In this document: one piece after another, positions 25,659 to 34,112 of the stretch | Position numbering within the stretch: the first letter of the stretch is position 1 | Layout: the number at the start of each line of letters is the position of its first letter | Assembly: GCA_009911715.1 (NCBI GenBank) | Contig: CP047880.1 | Location: 1,426,001-1,490,000 of the forward strand | DNA from: Methanomassiliicoccaceae archaeon DOK | GTDB lineage: Archaea; Thermoplasmatota; Thermoplasmata; Methanomassiliicoccales; Methanomethylophilaceae | Direction of reading: 5' to 3' | DNA length: 64,000 nt | Translations under genes and position numbers: made by a program | The notes under the pieces: generated by a model | Database searches by the model: none | The model's input: the letters and a program-made list of their open reading frames with translations, nothing else | Told to the model about the DNA's origin: nothing

Positions 25659-27781
25659 CGGACCACACCGGGCGCATGCCCGGCTTCGTCCTCGACCACC
25701 TGCACAGGAGCGGGTGGACGGCCTTCCGCGATGTCCAGGAGAGGGCGTTCGACGTCCTCTTCGGCACCGACCATCATCTTCTGATAGCCTCGGGCACGTC
25801 CTCCGGGAAGACGGAGGCCGCGCTCATACCGGTGGTGTCCTCGCTCTTCTCTGACCCGGTTGACGGCATCGGCGCGATGTACGTCGGACCGACCAAGGCC
25901 CTCATCGACGACCAGTTCGCGCGCATGGAGAGGATGCTCAGGGAGTCCCGCATCCTGGTCAACGGATGGCACGGGGACGTCGACGCCAACAGGAAGGAGA
26001 GGCTGCTGGCGGAGCCCGAGGGCATCCTGCAGATCACCCCCGAATCCCTGGAGGGCATCCTGGACAACCACTCCGAGGACGTCCCGCGCATGTTCGGCTC
26101 GCTGAGGTTCGTCATCGTGGACGAGGTGCACTCGTTCATGGCCTCCGACAGGGGGCTGCAGCTCATGTGCGAGATCGGCAGGATCAGGAGGGCCTGCGGA
26201 TGCGCCCCCAGGATGATCGGGCTCTCCGCGACCCTCTCCGACACCGCTGCCGCCGCGGAGTGGCTCACGTCCGGCGCCGAGGGGGAGGCCGAGGTCGTCG
26301 CTTCCGACGACCGCAGGTCCTGCCGGGTCGGCATCAAGCACTTCCGCTTCCCCCCGGAGTACCCCGAGGGAGGCAGGAGGAGGGAGGTCTCCAGGTACTA
26401 CTCCGAGCTGTTCAGACTCACCGACCCCTACGCGTGCATAGTGTTCACCAACAGCAGGGCCGGGGCGGAGAGGACCGCCAGGTCCCTGGCGAGGGTGTCG
26501 GAGGCGAAGGGGTCCCGCAACCCGGTGAGGGTCCACCACGGCTCCCTGTCCGGCAGCATGAGGAGGACCGCCGAGGACGACCTCAGGGGCGGGTTCCCAG
26601 CCACGGTGGTCGCCACGGTCACCCTGGAGCTGGGCGTGGACATAGGCGGGCTGGACCGCGTGGTGCAGATCGGCGCCCCGTACTCCTGCTCCAGCCTGGT
26701 GCAGAGGATGGGCAGGTCGGGCCGCAGGAACGGCAGGCAGGAGATGGTCATGTTCTGCAACGACGACGATGGGGAGTGGCGCCCCGGGATCGAGGGGGTC
26801 TCGCTGGAGCTCGCCAGGGGGATCGCCGAGACCGAGCTGTACCTGGGCGAAGGCTGGACCGAGCCCGTGTCCCCGGACCCGCTGCCCTTCGGCCTGCTGT
26901 TCCACCAGACCCTGGCCGCGCTGAAGGGGGCCCGGAGGTACATGAGGTTCGGGGACCTCTGCGACGAGGTGCTGTCCCTGAGCCCGTTCTCATCGGTCAC
27001 CACGGACGACTACAGGCTCCTCCTGAAGCACATGATCAACAAGCGCACGCTCATCCAGACCGAGGACCTGACGCTCCTGATAGGCCCGAAGGCGGAGCCC
27101 GTGGCCTTCGGAAGGGACTTCTCCGCCGTGTTCGAGGTGAGGGACGAGACGGAGATCCGCGCCGGCGGGAGCACCATCGGCACCGTGCAGGGGAGCCCGG
27201 AGCCCGGGGCGACCGTCGCCCTGGCCGGCAGGGTCTGGAGGGTCGTCCGCCGCGGCGACGGATGGGCCGAGGCGGTGGAGACGGACGGCGAGGCGGACGC
27301 CAGGTGGAGGTCCGACCCGCCGGACATCCACACCAGGGTGATGTCTAAGGTCAGGGAGGTGCTGCTCTCGGACGACGACTACCCGTACCTGGACTCCTCG
27401 GCCAGGGAGGAGCTGGGGGCATCGAGGAGGGCCTTCCGCGCCTCCGGCGCCGGGGACGTGTTCGTGCCCACCGAGAGCGGGTTCGACATCTACCCCTGGC
27501 TTGGCACGGTGCAGTTCGACACGCTGAGGCGCATGCTGGGGCGCGTCGCGGGCGTGAGGGTGTCGTACGCGTACAGCCCGCTGGTCATCGGGGTGTCGAC
27601 CAGGCTGACGGTGACCGAGATCCGCAGGGCGCTGGAGTCGATCCGCCGGGACGACGACCCGGTGTCGCTGCTGGACGACAGGGAGTCCCTGAGGCTGGAG
27701 AAGTACGACGGGTTCGTTCCCGAGGCGCTCCTGGCGGACGCGTTCTGCGCCAGGAGGATCGACTGGGACTTCGAGCTGTGA
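25655..27781 (+). CDS. DEAD/DEAH-box helicase (Lhr/BrxHI-like)
   Basis: Superfamily 2 helicase of 708 residues. Motif I SGTSSGKT is at residues 46-53, motif II DEVH at 156-159, motif III SATLS, and motif VI QRMGRSGRR. A C-terminal region of about 300 residues follows the two RecA domains, as in Lhr-like and BrxHI helicases. Its ATG overlaps the TGA of the ATPase gene, so translation is coupled. Codon use is high-GC like the host, unlike the low-GC defence genes that follow. No nuclease motif is seen. Confidence 0.88.
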   Translation: MTDHTGRMPGFVLDHLHRSGWTAFRDVQERAFDVLFGTDHHLLIASGTSSGKTEAALIPVVSSLFSDPVDGIGAMYVGPTKALIDDQFARMERMLRESRILVNGWHGDVDANRKERLLAEPEGILQITPESLEGILDNHSEDVPRMFGSLRFVIVDEVHSFMASDRGLQLMCEIGRIRRACGCAPRMIGLSATLSDTAAAAEWLTSGAEGEAEVVASDDRRSCRVGIKHFRFPPEYPEGGRRREVSRYYSELFRLTDPYACIVFTNSRAGAERTARSLARVSEAKGSRNPVRVHHGSLSGSMRRTAEDDLRGGFPATVVATVTLELGVDIGGLDRVVQIGAPYSCSSLVQRMGRSGRRNGRQEMVMFCNDDDGEWRPGIEGVSLELARGIAETELYLGEGWTEPVSPDPLPFGLLFHQTLAALKGARRYMRFGDLCDEVLSLSPFSSVTTDDYRLLLKHMINKRTLIQTEDLTLLIGPKAEPVAFGRDFSAVFEVRDETEIRAGGSTIGTVQGSPEPGATVALAGRVWRVVRRGDGWAEAVETDGEADARWRSDPPDIHTRVMSKVREVLLSDDDYPYLDSSAREELGASRRAFRASGAGDVFVPTESGFDIYPWLGTVQFDTLRRMLGRVAGVRVSYAYSPLVIGVSTRLTVTEIRRALESIRRDDDPVSLLDDRESLRLEKYDGFVPEALLADAFCARRIDWDFEL

Positions 27782-27845
27782 CCCGGATCTTCTTGAAAAC
27801 GTCTGACATCGACTCTCCAACTAAGTTAAGTGTGTTTCAGACATC

Positions 27846-27884
27846 CTATATAACAATGTTTGATTACATTTAATTGTTATATAG
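27846..27884. promoter_or_regulatory. 12-bp perfect inverted repeat at the fic promoter
   Basis: CTATATAACAAT at 27846-27857 is repeated exactly in inverted form at 27873-27884, with a 15-bp spacer. The right arm contains the likely TATA box (TTATATAG), about 21-25 bp upstream of the fic ATG at 27905. A bound regulator would therefore block transcription. It looks like an operator. Confidence 0.6.
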
Positions 27885-27904
27885 TCATTAATTATACGAT
27901 AACC

Positions 27905-28711
27905 ATGTCATCAAAGGAACCGGTTACACATGGAACGGACGGATACGTTCAGGACTTCACCCTGGACGAGGGCATCATGTCCCTGGTCGCCGAAATCAGC
28001 GAGCTCGCGGATGCACTCGGATCCGGACCAGAAGCGGACCAGGAGACGATCGAGGCGAGCATGATCGCATCAGCCCAGGCATCTACGGCCATAGAGGACA
28101 ACCCCATGACGGTGGAGCAGGTGGCCCTCGCGGTCGCCGGTAGGGAGACAGGATGCCACCCGCGTCATGTCAGGGAAGTTCTGAACTGCCACGAGTGCTA
28201 CCGCATCAGACCATCCCTGGACCCGCTGTCGGAGGAGGATCTCCTCCGGGCCCATGGCGTGATGACAAGGGGTTTGCAGGAGGATTCGGGACGCTACCGC
28301 GACTGCGGTGTCGGCATATGGTCGGGAGACAGGCTCATCTACAAGGCTCCGCCGGCGCACATGGTACCCCAGATGATGTCGGACCTGATGGAGTGGCTGC
28401 GTACCTCTGAGCATCACCCCTTAGTGAAGGCGTGCGTGTTCCACTACGAGTTCGAGACAATTCATCCCTTCTCCGACGGGAACGGCCGCACGGGAAGGCT
28501 GTGGCAGTCCGTCATAATGTTGGATTGGAAGGGCTGCATGAAATGGGTCCCGTATGAGACGGAGGTGCTGGCCAGACGCGGTCGCTACTACAAGGCGATC
28601 AGATCGTCCAGGCAGATCAGGGACACATCACCGTTCATCAGGTTCATGTTGGAGACAGTAAGGGACGCCGCCGAATCGGCTCAACAGACAATATCTTCTG
28701 ATGAGTTCTGA
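27905..28711 (+). CDS. Fic-domain protein (AMP-transferase type) with N-terminal inhibitory motif
   Basis: 268 residues. The Fic active-site motif HPFSDGNGRTGR is complete at residues 187-198, so nucleotidyl transfer (usually AMP from ATP to a Ser, Thr or Tyr of a target) is expected. The N-terminal helix holds STAIED at 60-65, a near match to the inhibitory (S/T)xxxE(G/N) motif, so the enzyme is probably self-inhibited. The usual C-terminal winged helix of many Fic proteins is absent. There is no Shine-Dalgarno, and a TATA element close to the start suggests a leaderless mRNA under control of the adjacent palindrome. Confidence 0.88.
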   Translation: MSSKEPVTHGTDGYVQDFTLDEGIMSLVAEISELADALGSGPEADQETIEASMIASAQASTAIEDNPMTVEQVALAVAGRETGCHPRHVREVLNCHECYRIRPSLDPLSEEDLLRAHGVMTRGLQEDSGRYRDCGVGIWSGDRLIYKAPPAHMVPQMMSDLMEWLRTSEHHPLVKACVFHYEFETIHPFSDGNGRTGRLWQSVIMLDWKGCMKWVPYETEVLARRGRYYKAIRSSRQIRDTSPFIRFMLETVRDAAESAQQTISSDEF

Positions 28712-28855
28712 AAAACTCAGCAAAACAGAAGTCCTGTAAACGTATCCGCAGGACAGATGGAGAAGGAGAAACGAGGCCTATGATGTGGGCAACCCTCTGC
28801 AAACATCCTGTTGGAACTCCGGTAAATTGAAGATTTAAACTCGCATCCTCAAAGT

Positions 28856-29257
28856 GTGATTGAGGTATCTGCTGCGATCATCACAAATGGAACTGACGTT
28901 CTTTGTTTTCAAAAAGGACTATCTAAGCGTAGCTACCTCTCCTACAAATTCGAATTCCCTGGCGGTAAACTAGAAGAGGGAGAAACTCCAAAACAGACTC
29001 TAATTCGTGAATTGAAAGAAGAACTTGACCTAGATATATCAGATTGCAGATTCAAGCAGTACAGGGACATAATTCATAAATATGATGACTTCACAGTACT
29101 GATCCATTACTTCATCATATACGATTACGATCCGAAATTCACACTTAATGAACACATATCCGCAGTTTGGAAACCCCTTCACTTACTTTCCGAGTTAGAT
29201 TGGGCCGGTGCTGATCTAAAAGCAGCACATATTTTGGAGCGTGAAGGTATTGAGTGA
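28856..29257 (+). CDS. Nudix hydrolase, MutT-like (d)NTP pyrophosphohydrolase
   Basis: 133 residues with the Nudix box GGKLEEGETPKQTLIRELKEEL at residues 38-59, matching GX5EX7REUXEEXGU apart from its last Gly. It is predicted to hydrolyse nucleoside triphosphates such as oxidised dNTPs. The likely start is GTG at 28856; a TTTAAAC element about 20 bp before it and the lack of a ribosome binding site suggest a leaderless GTG mRNA. Its 3' end overlaps the PLD-helicase gene by 17 bp. Base composition is far lower in GC than the flanks, so the pair looks acquired. Confidence 0.88.
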   Translation: MIEVSAAIITNGTDVLCFQKGLSKRSYLSYKFEFPGGKLEEGETPKQTLIRELKEELDLDISDCRFKQYRDIIHKYDDFTVLIHYFIIYDYDPKFTLNEHISAVWKPLHLLSELDWAGADLKAAHILEREGIE

Positions 29258-32087
29258 CGAGTCTCTAAGATTGGGCCTGGAGCATGGTTTCATAGATAGT
29301 TCAGTCTCTGCCAGTGAAGAATTCAAACCACAGCTCATAACAAACAATCCCTTGAGAAAAGAGAAAGTAATCACTACTCTGAAACAGGAAATGGAAAAAT
29401 GTGACGAATTCATGTTTTCCGTCGCATTCGTTAATTCAGGAGGAGTTAACGCATTAGCCCAGGAGTTTAGAGAGCTCGATCGGAAGGGGATCAAAGGACG
29501 CATAATAGCCTCACAGTATCAGAATTTTACCGAGCCCAGAGCCCTTAAAGATCTCAGAAAAAACAAAAACATCGATCTTCGCGTAATCACTGAAAAAGTC
29601 TCCAAAATGCACACCAAATGCTACATCTTTAGACACGGGGACTCGTATGATGTAATTATTGGAAGTAGCAACCTCACCAACAGTGCTCTCTGCGATAACA
29701 TGGAATGGAATCTTAAATTCAATTCCAAAAATTCTGGAGAGATCATAGCCAACATACTTTCAGAGTTTGAAAGAAACTACGAGATTGCTACACCGGTGGA
29801 TGATCTTTGGATTGAAGAGTACTCTCTAATCTATAACGATTTGAAACATTTCAGACAGGCTCTGAAAACAGGCATACCGGCGATTCCAAAAGCTGATCAA
29901 AAAAGAATCCAACCCAATCGCATGCAGGCGGAAGCTCTGAAAGGTTTAGAAGAGATCAGAGCTAAAGGGGAGGACAGAGCACTAGTCATCTCAGCAACTG
30001 GATCCGGAAAGACTTATCTTTCTGCCTTCGACGCAAAAATCGCTTCCAAAAAATTCCTCTACATCGTTCATAGAAATCCTATCCTTAACAAAAGCATGCA
30101 AAGCTTTGAAGCGGTGATGGAAGGAACAAAAACAATAGCTAAGTATGATCCAGTTCTCAATGATCTGACCGCAGATTGTACCTTCGTCACGATTCAGACA
30201 ATAACTAAAGAAGATGTATTGGCCAAAATCCCCAAAGACTGGTTTGATTACATTCTTATTGATGAAGTACACCACGCTGGTGCTCCGACTTATCAGAGAG
30301 TTATCAATTACTTCAAACCAAAGTTCCTTTTGGGAATGACAGCAACTCCGGATAGAACAGACGATTATGATATCTACAAACTGTTCAACTACAACATTGC
30401 ATACGACATTAGACTGAAAGAAGCAATGGAATACAAATTGATCTGCCCTTTCCATTACTTCGGAATATCAGATCTTACCTTTGACCAAGTCTCTGAGGAT
30501 GATAAAACCAAATTTCTCAAGACAGAAATGGATCAGAGGATTGACCACATCTTGGAGAATGCTGAATATTTTGGATACTGTGGAGATAGACTCAAAGGGC
30601 TTGTATTCTGCCGGGATCTCAAAGAAGCAGAAGATTATTCCAGAGAATTCAACAGACACGGATACAAAACCGAGTGGGTCTCCGGAATGATGGACAAAAA
30701 TCTGGTGGAGACTTGTATTGAGAGATTGGAAGCTGATGAAGGAACGAATCTTCTAGACTACATTTTCACAGCAGACTTATTTAACGAAGGAGTGGACATT
30801 CCTGCCATCAACCAAGTGATTATGCTTCGTCCGACTGAATCGCCAATTATCTTCATCCAACAGCTCGGAAGAGGCCTTAGACACCATCCCGGAAAGGAAT
30901 ATGTTGTCATACTCGACTTCATAGGCAATTATGAGAAGAACTACAACATTCCTCTAGCTCTTTCCGATGACAGATCATACAACAAATCGGAAGCAAGAAG
31001 ATTCATTGCTGCAGGAGATTCGATTATTCCAGGTAATTCAACAATCAGTTTTGATGAAATCTCTAGAAATAAAATCTACGAATCCATCGATAATTCTGAT
31101 TTTACCGAAGCTAAGATCATTATGGATGGTTACAAAAGCTTGAAGATGCGTCTTGGAAGAATTCCAGAATTGACTGATTTCAAAAAGTATGGATCGATTG
31201 ATGCCTTGAATCTTCTTTCGAAATACAAATCATACCATAATTTCCTGAAAACAAAGGATAATCAGTATTCTATCTCCTTTGATTCGGACAAGGAAGAATA
31301 TTTGGATTTTATTACAAAAATAGCTGCTGCTGGAAAAAGAAGACTGGAAGTCGAAGCTCTTGAACTTCTGATGAATGGCACGATAGATCTTGAATCAGAT
31401 TTAAGAAGCATTGGAGTTGAAACTTCCAATAAAAACCTAATTCAAGTATTAGATGGTAGCTTCTACACAAGTAACGTTGTGCTTGTTGAGAGCTGTGAAG
31501 GAAAATATCACGCATCTAACAAGTTCAGAATGATGATGAATGATGCAGCGTTTTCTGAACATGTTATACAGATTATAGAACTAGGACGGTCTAACTGGAC
31601 CGAACTATATTCTAATACTTATGAAGGAACAGATCTTGTTCTGAACATGAGGTATACGTATGAGGATGTCTGCAGATTTCTGAACTGGCCGAAGAACCTG
31701 AATGCACAGAATATGGGCGGATATTTCTACCATAAAGAAACAAAGACATTTCCTGTGTTCATTAATTATGTTAAAGGAGAAGATGTAGTTGAGTCTCAAA
31801 AGTACGAAGATCGTTTCGAGAACAGAAATACATTGATTGCTCTGTCTAAGTCTAATGATAACCGTAATTCGGCTAGAATGAAAGTAGTAGAGAATTCAAT
31901 GGCGAATGAGGTTGGTATTCATCTTTTCGTCAGAAAGAACAAAAACGACAAAGGATCTAAAGAATTCTACTACCTTGGAAAAATGATGTTTGTACAATTT
32001 ATTGATAATAATAAACCTGTTCAAATCGAATACAAACTAAAAAATGATGTAAGACAGGACTTATATGACTATTTCAATTCAGAGTAA
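29241..32087 (+). CDS. PLD-nuclease/SF2 helicase fusion with DUF3427-like C-terminus
   Basis: 948 residues. An N-terminal phospholipase D-type nuclease domain has HTKCYIF (H124, K126) and GSSNLTNSAL (141-150). A helicase follows, with motif I ATGSGKT at 252-258, DEVHHA at 341-346, GMTATPDR, and motif VI QQLGRGLRHHPG. The last 400 residues fit the DUF3427 type seen in such helicases. Only one HxK motif is present, so the nuclease may dimerise. The start is taken at GTG 29241, inside the Nudix gene; TTG at 29250 is possible. Low-GC codons throughout. Probable DNA-targeting defence effector with the Nudix protein as partner. Confidence 0.87.
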   Translation: MKVLSDESLRLGLEHGFIDSSVSASEEFKPQLITNNPLRKEKVITTLKQEMEKCDEFMFSVAFVNSGGVNALAQEFRELDRKGIKGRIIASQYQNFTEPRALKDLRKNKNIDLRVITEKVSKMHTKCYIFRHGDSYDVIIGSSNLTNSALCDNMEWNLKFNSKNSGEIIANILSEFERNYEIATPVDDLWIEEYSLIYNDLKHFRQALKTGIPAIPKADQKRIQPNRMQAEALKGLEEIRAKGEDRALVISATGSGKTYLSAFDAKIASKKFLYIVHRNPILNKSMQSFEAVMEGTKTIAKYDPVLNDLTADCTFVTIQTITKEDVLAKIPKDWFDYILIDEVHHAGAPTYQRVINYFKPKFLLGMTATPDRTDDYDIYKLFNYNIAYDIRLKEAMEYKLICPFHYFGISDLTFDQVSEDDKTKFLKTEMDQRIDHILENAEYFGYCGDRLKGLVFCRDLKEAEDYSREFNRHGYKTEWVSGMMDKNLVETCIERLEADEGTNLLDYIFTADLFNEGVDIPAINQVIMLRPTESPIIFIQQLGRGLRHHPGKEYVVILDFIGNYEKNYNIPLALSDDRSYNKSEARRFIAAGDSIIPGNSTISFDEISRNKIYESIDNSDFTEAKIIMDGYKSLKMRLGRIPELTDFKKYGSIDALNLLSKYKSYHNFLKTKDNQYSISFDSDKEEYLDFITKIAAAGKRRLEVEALELLMNGTIDLESDLRSIGVETSNKNLIQVLDGSFYTSNVVLVESCEGKYHASNKFRMMMNDAAFSEHVIQIIELGRSNWTELYSNTYEGTDLVLNMRYTYEDVCRFLNWPKNLNAQNMGGYFYHKETKTFPVFINYVKGEDVVESQKYEDRFENRNTLIALSKSNDNRNSARMKVVENSMANEVGIHLFVRKNKNDKGSKEFYYLGKMMFVQFIDNNKPVQIEYKLKNDVRQDLYDYFNSE

Positions 32088-32250
32088 TCCTCACAATATT
32101 GAGTGATGTTCATATGAAATAATATGATCCAAACATTACAAATAATAGATTTGATGCTTAAAAAAGCCATATGCCAGGCACATACCATTGAATCTTTTTG
32201 ATTTGTTCATTAGATCACAAAATTAAAGATCTACATCCAGTGCTACATCC

Positions 32251-33882
32251 ATGGACTGCTCAGACAAATCTCTCTCTGAACTCTTTACATCAAAACTTAT
32301 CATACCGGATTATCAAAGACCGTATGCATGGTCATCCCAGCAAGTGGAGCAGTTCTTTAGCGACCTTGTCCAGTTTATCAACCGCGATGATCCCGAATAT
32401 GATGATTTTTATCTATTCGGACAAATCATCATACATTCTGACAATGGTCGCAGAAATGTGGTTGATGGGCAGCAACGTCTCACCACATCTACAATATTCT
32501 TGTGCGTCGTCAGGGACATCATACTCAACAGATATCCCAACAACCTTATGTCACTCCTGAACAAGGTATACAATTCAATCGGATTCGATGACGAAGATGA
32601 TGGATTCCGCCTTGAACTCAGTAACTTCAACCAAGAATTCTTTAGAGAATATGTGCAGTGCTCCAATCACTACAAAGAAGCAAAATCAAGATCCAACATC
32701 CTAATCAAAGATGCATACCAATGTCTCAATCACCTTGTCCTGAATTACATTGATAATTTTGAAGATCCTCAACAAGCACTGAAGCATCTTACTGACAACT
32801 TTCTTCAAAACTTCCATGTGTCATATGTGGAGACTAAAAAGTTGAGCCAGGCTTTTGTAATCTTCGAAACTCTGAATTCACGTGGTATGCCACTAGACGT
32901 ACAGGATCTTCTTAAGAACTATTTCTTCAGCAGACTTGGAGACAAATGGCCGTACATCAAAAACAACTGGATCAAAATGATGACAGACATCAGTGAAGTA
33001 AAAGGCGACCTGTCTCAGTGCATAAGATACTACTGGAATTCTAAAAATCCGTTTGTCAGAGATGATGACCTATTTCCAGCAATCTCCAAGGAGAAAAATA
33101 TCAGCAAAATCAAATCCACATTCGATGGAATAGTCGAGACATCTGCCCTATACATCGAAATGATATCTCCTAGGATTGGTGGCTCGTTCACAGACAGAAG
33201 TGTTGAGGCCTTAGCTAATCTACGCACAATGAGTGCAACTTCATTTTTCCCATTGATATTCGCACTAAAATCTGAAAATAATGATGATGATATCATCGAA
33301 GCAGTTCTTGTCCAGATTGAGACAATGGTGTTCAGAAACCAGGCTATCATGAAAAAGACTGCAAACAAGAATGAGGTCTTCTTCTCAAGAACTGCAGAGG
33401 CCGTATCCAGAGGAGAGCTTTCTGCAACAGAAGTCATGCAAAATATTGCCTCAAACACATCAAACGATATAGAAGTGGAAGCTGCTTTCAAGGGATATAA
33501 GACTAAGTCCACAATGGTCGGCAGAATGATCCTGACCAGTCTGTATAATCACGAGCATCCGGAACTTAAGATAAACAGTGGTCGTGCTGTTCATATTGAA
33601 CACATTATGCCCCAAACAAAAGGAACGTGGAATATTGATGACGACACATGGATCGAATATAAAGATCGCATCGGAAACATGGTACTCTTGGATGGCAAAA
33701 AGAACATATCCGCAAGCAATGACCTCTTCGATCAAAAGAAGGAACGCTATCTCAAATCAGACATCATTGATACTCGTGAGATTGCCAAATATGATAAATG
33801 GGGACCAGAGGAAATTAATGAAAGACAAAGCGAGCTACTGAAAAAGGTACTCTTGAGGTGGCCTAAATATAATCAAAACTGA
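32251..33882 (+). CDS. GmrSD-like type IV restriction protein (DUF262 + DUF1524)
   Basis: 543 residues in a single chain. The DUF262 domain carries IPDYQRPYAW near the start and DGQQRLTT around residue 73, the NTP-binding ParB-like core. The C-terminal DUF1524 domain has the HNH-type nuclease motif HIEHIMPQ followed by RIGNMVLLDGKKN. Fused proteins of this kind cleave DNA with modified bases such as glucosylated hydroxymethylcytosine. It is low in GC like the preceding gene, with its own AT-rich promoter and no strong ribosome binding site. No companion gene is needed for the fused form. Confidence 0.88.
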   Translation: MDCSDKSLSELFTSKLIIPDYQRPYAWSSQQVEQFFSDLVQFINRDDPEYDDFYLFGQIIIHSDNGRRNVVDGQQRLTTSTIFLCVVRDIILNRYPNNLMSLLNKVYNSIGFDDEDDGFRLELSNFNQEFFREYVQCSNHYKEAKSRSNILIKDAYQCLNHLVLNYIDNFEDPQQALKHLTDNFLQNFHVSYVETKKLSQAFVIFETLNSRGMPLDVQDLLKNYFFSRLGDKWPYIKNNWIKMMTDISEVKGDLSQCIRYYWNSKNPFVRDDDLFPAISKEKNISKIKSTFDGIVETSALYIEMISPRIGGSFTDRSVEALANLRTMSATSFFPLIFALKSENNDDDIIEAVLVQIETMVFRNQAIMKKTANKNEVFFSRTAEAVSRGELSATEVMQNIASNTSNDIEVEAAFKGYKTKSTMVGRMILTSLYNHEHPELKINSGRAVHIEHIMPQTKGTWNIDDDTWIEYKDRIGNMVLLDGKKNISASNDLFDQKKERYLKSDIIDTREIAKYDKWGPEEINERQSELLKKVLLRWPKYNQN

Positions 33883-33898
33883 TTTAGAATTCAAATTC

Positions 33899-33918
33899 GG
33901 TTGGGGTCACCCCCAACC
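33899..33918 (+). terminator. GC hairpin after the GmrSD-like gene
   Basis: GGTTGGGG at 33899-33906 pairs with CCCCAACC at 33911-33918 around a TCAC loop, 16 bp after the stop codon. No T-run follows, so termination is only likely. The rest of 33919-34112 is AT-rich with no gene visible. Confidence 0.4.
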
Positions 33919-34112
33919 CCATCCTAAAATAACCAATTTAATACTGGCATCTTATGTGTTCATTGACGCATAAGATCTGTATTGTTTTTATGAATAATCG
34001 CTGTAAAAATGAAACAAGCAACTAAACTTGATTAATACCAAACAACACATTATTCGAACGAGCACCCATAACCGTCTTAACTCATACCATATGTCTTTTC
34101 AAAGTTCATACC

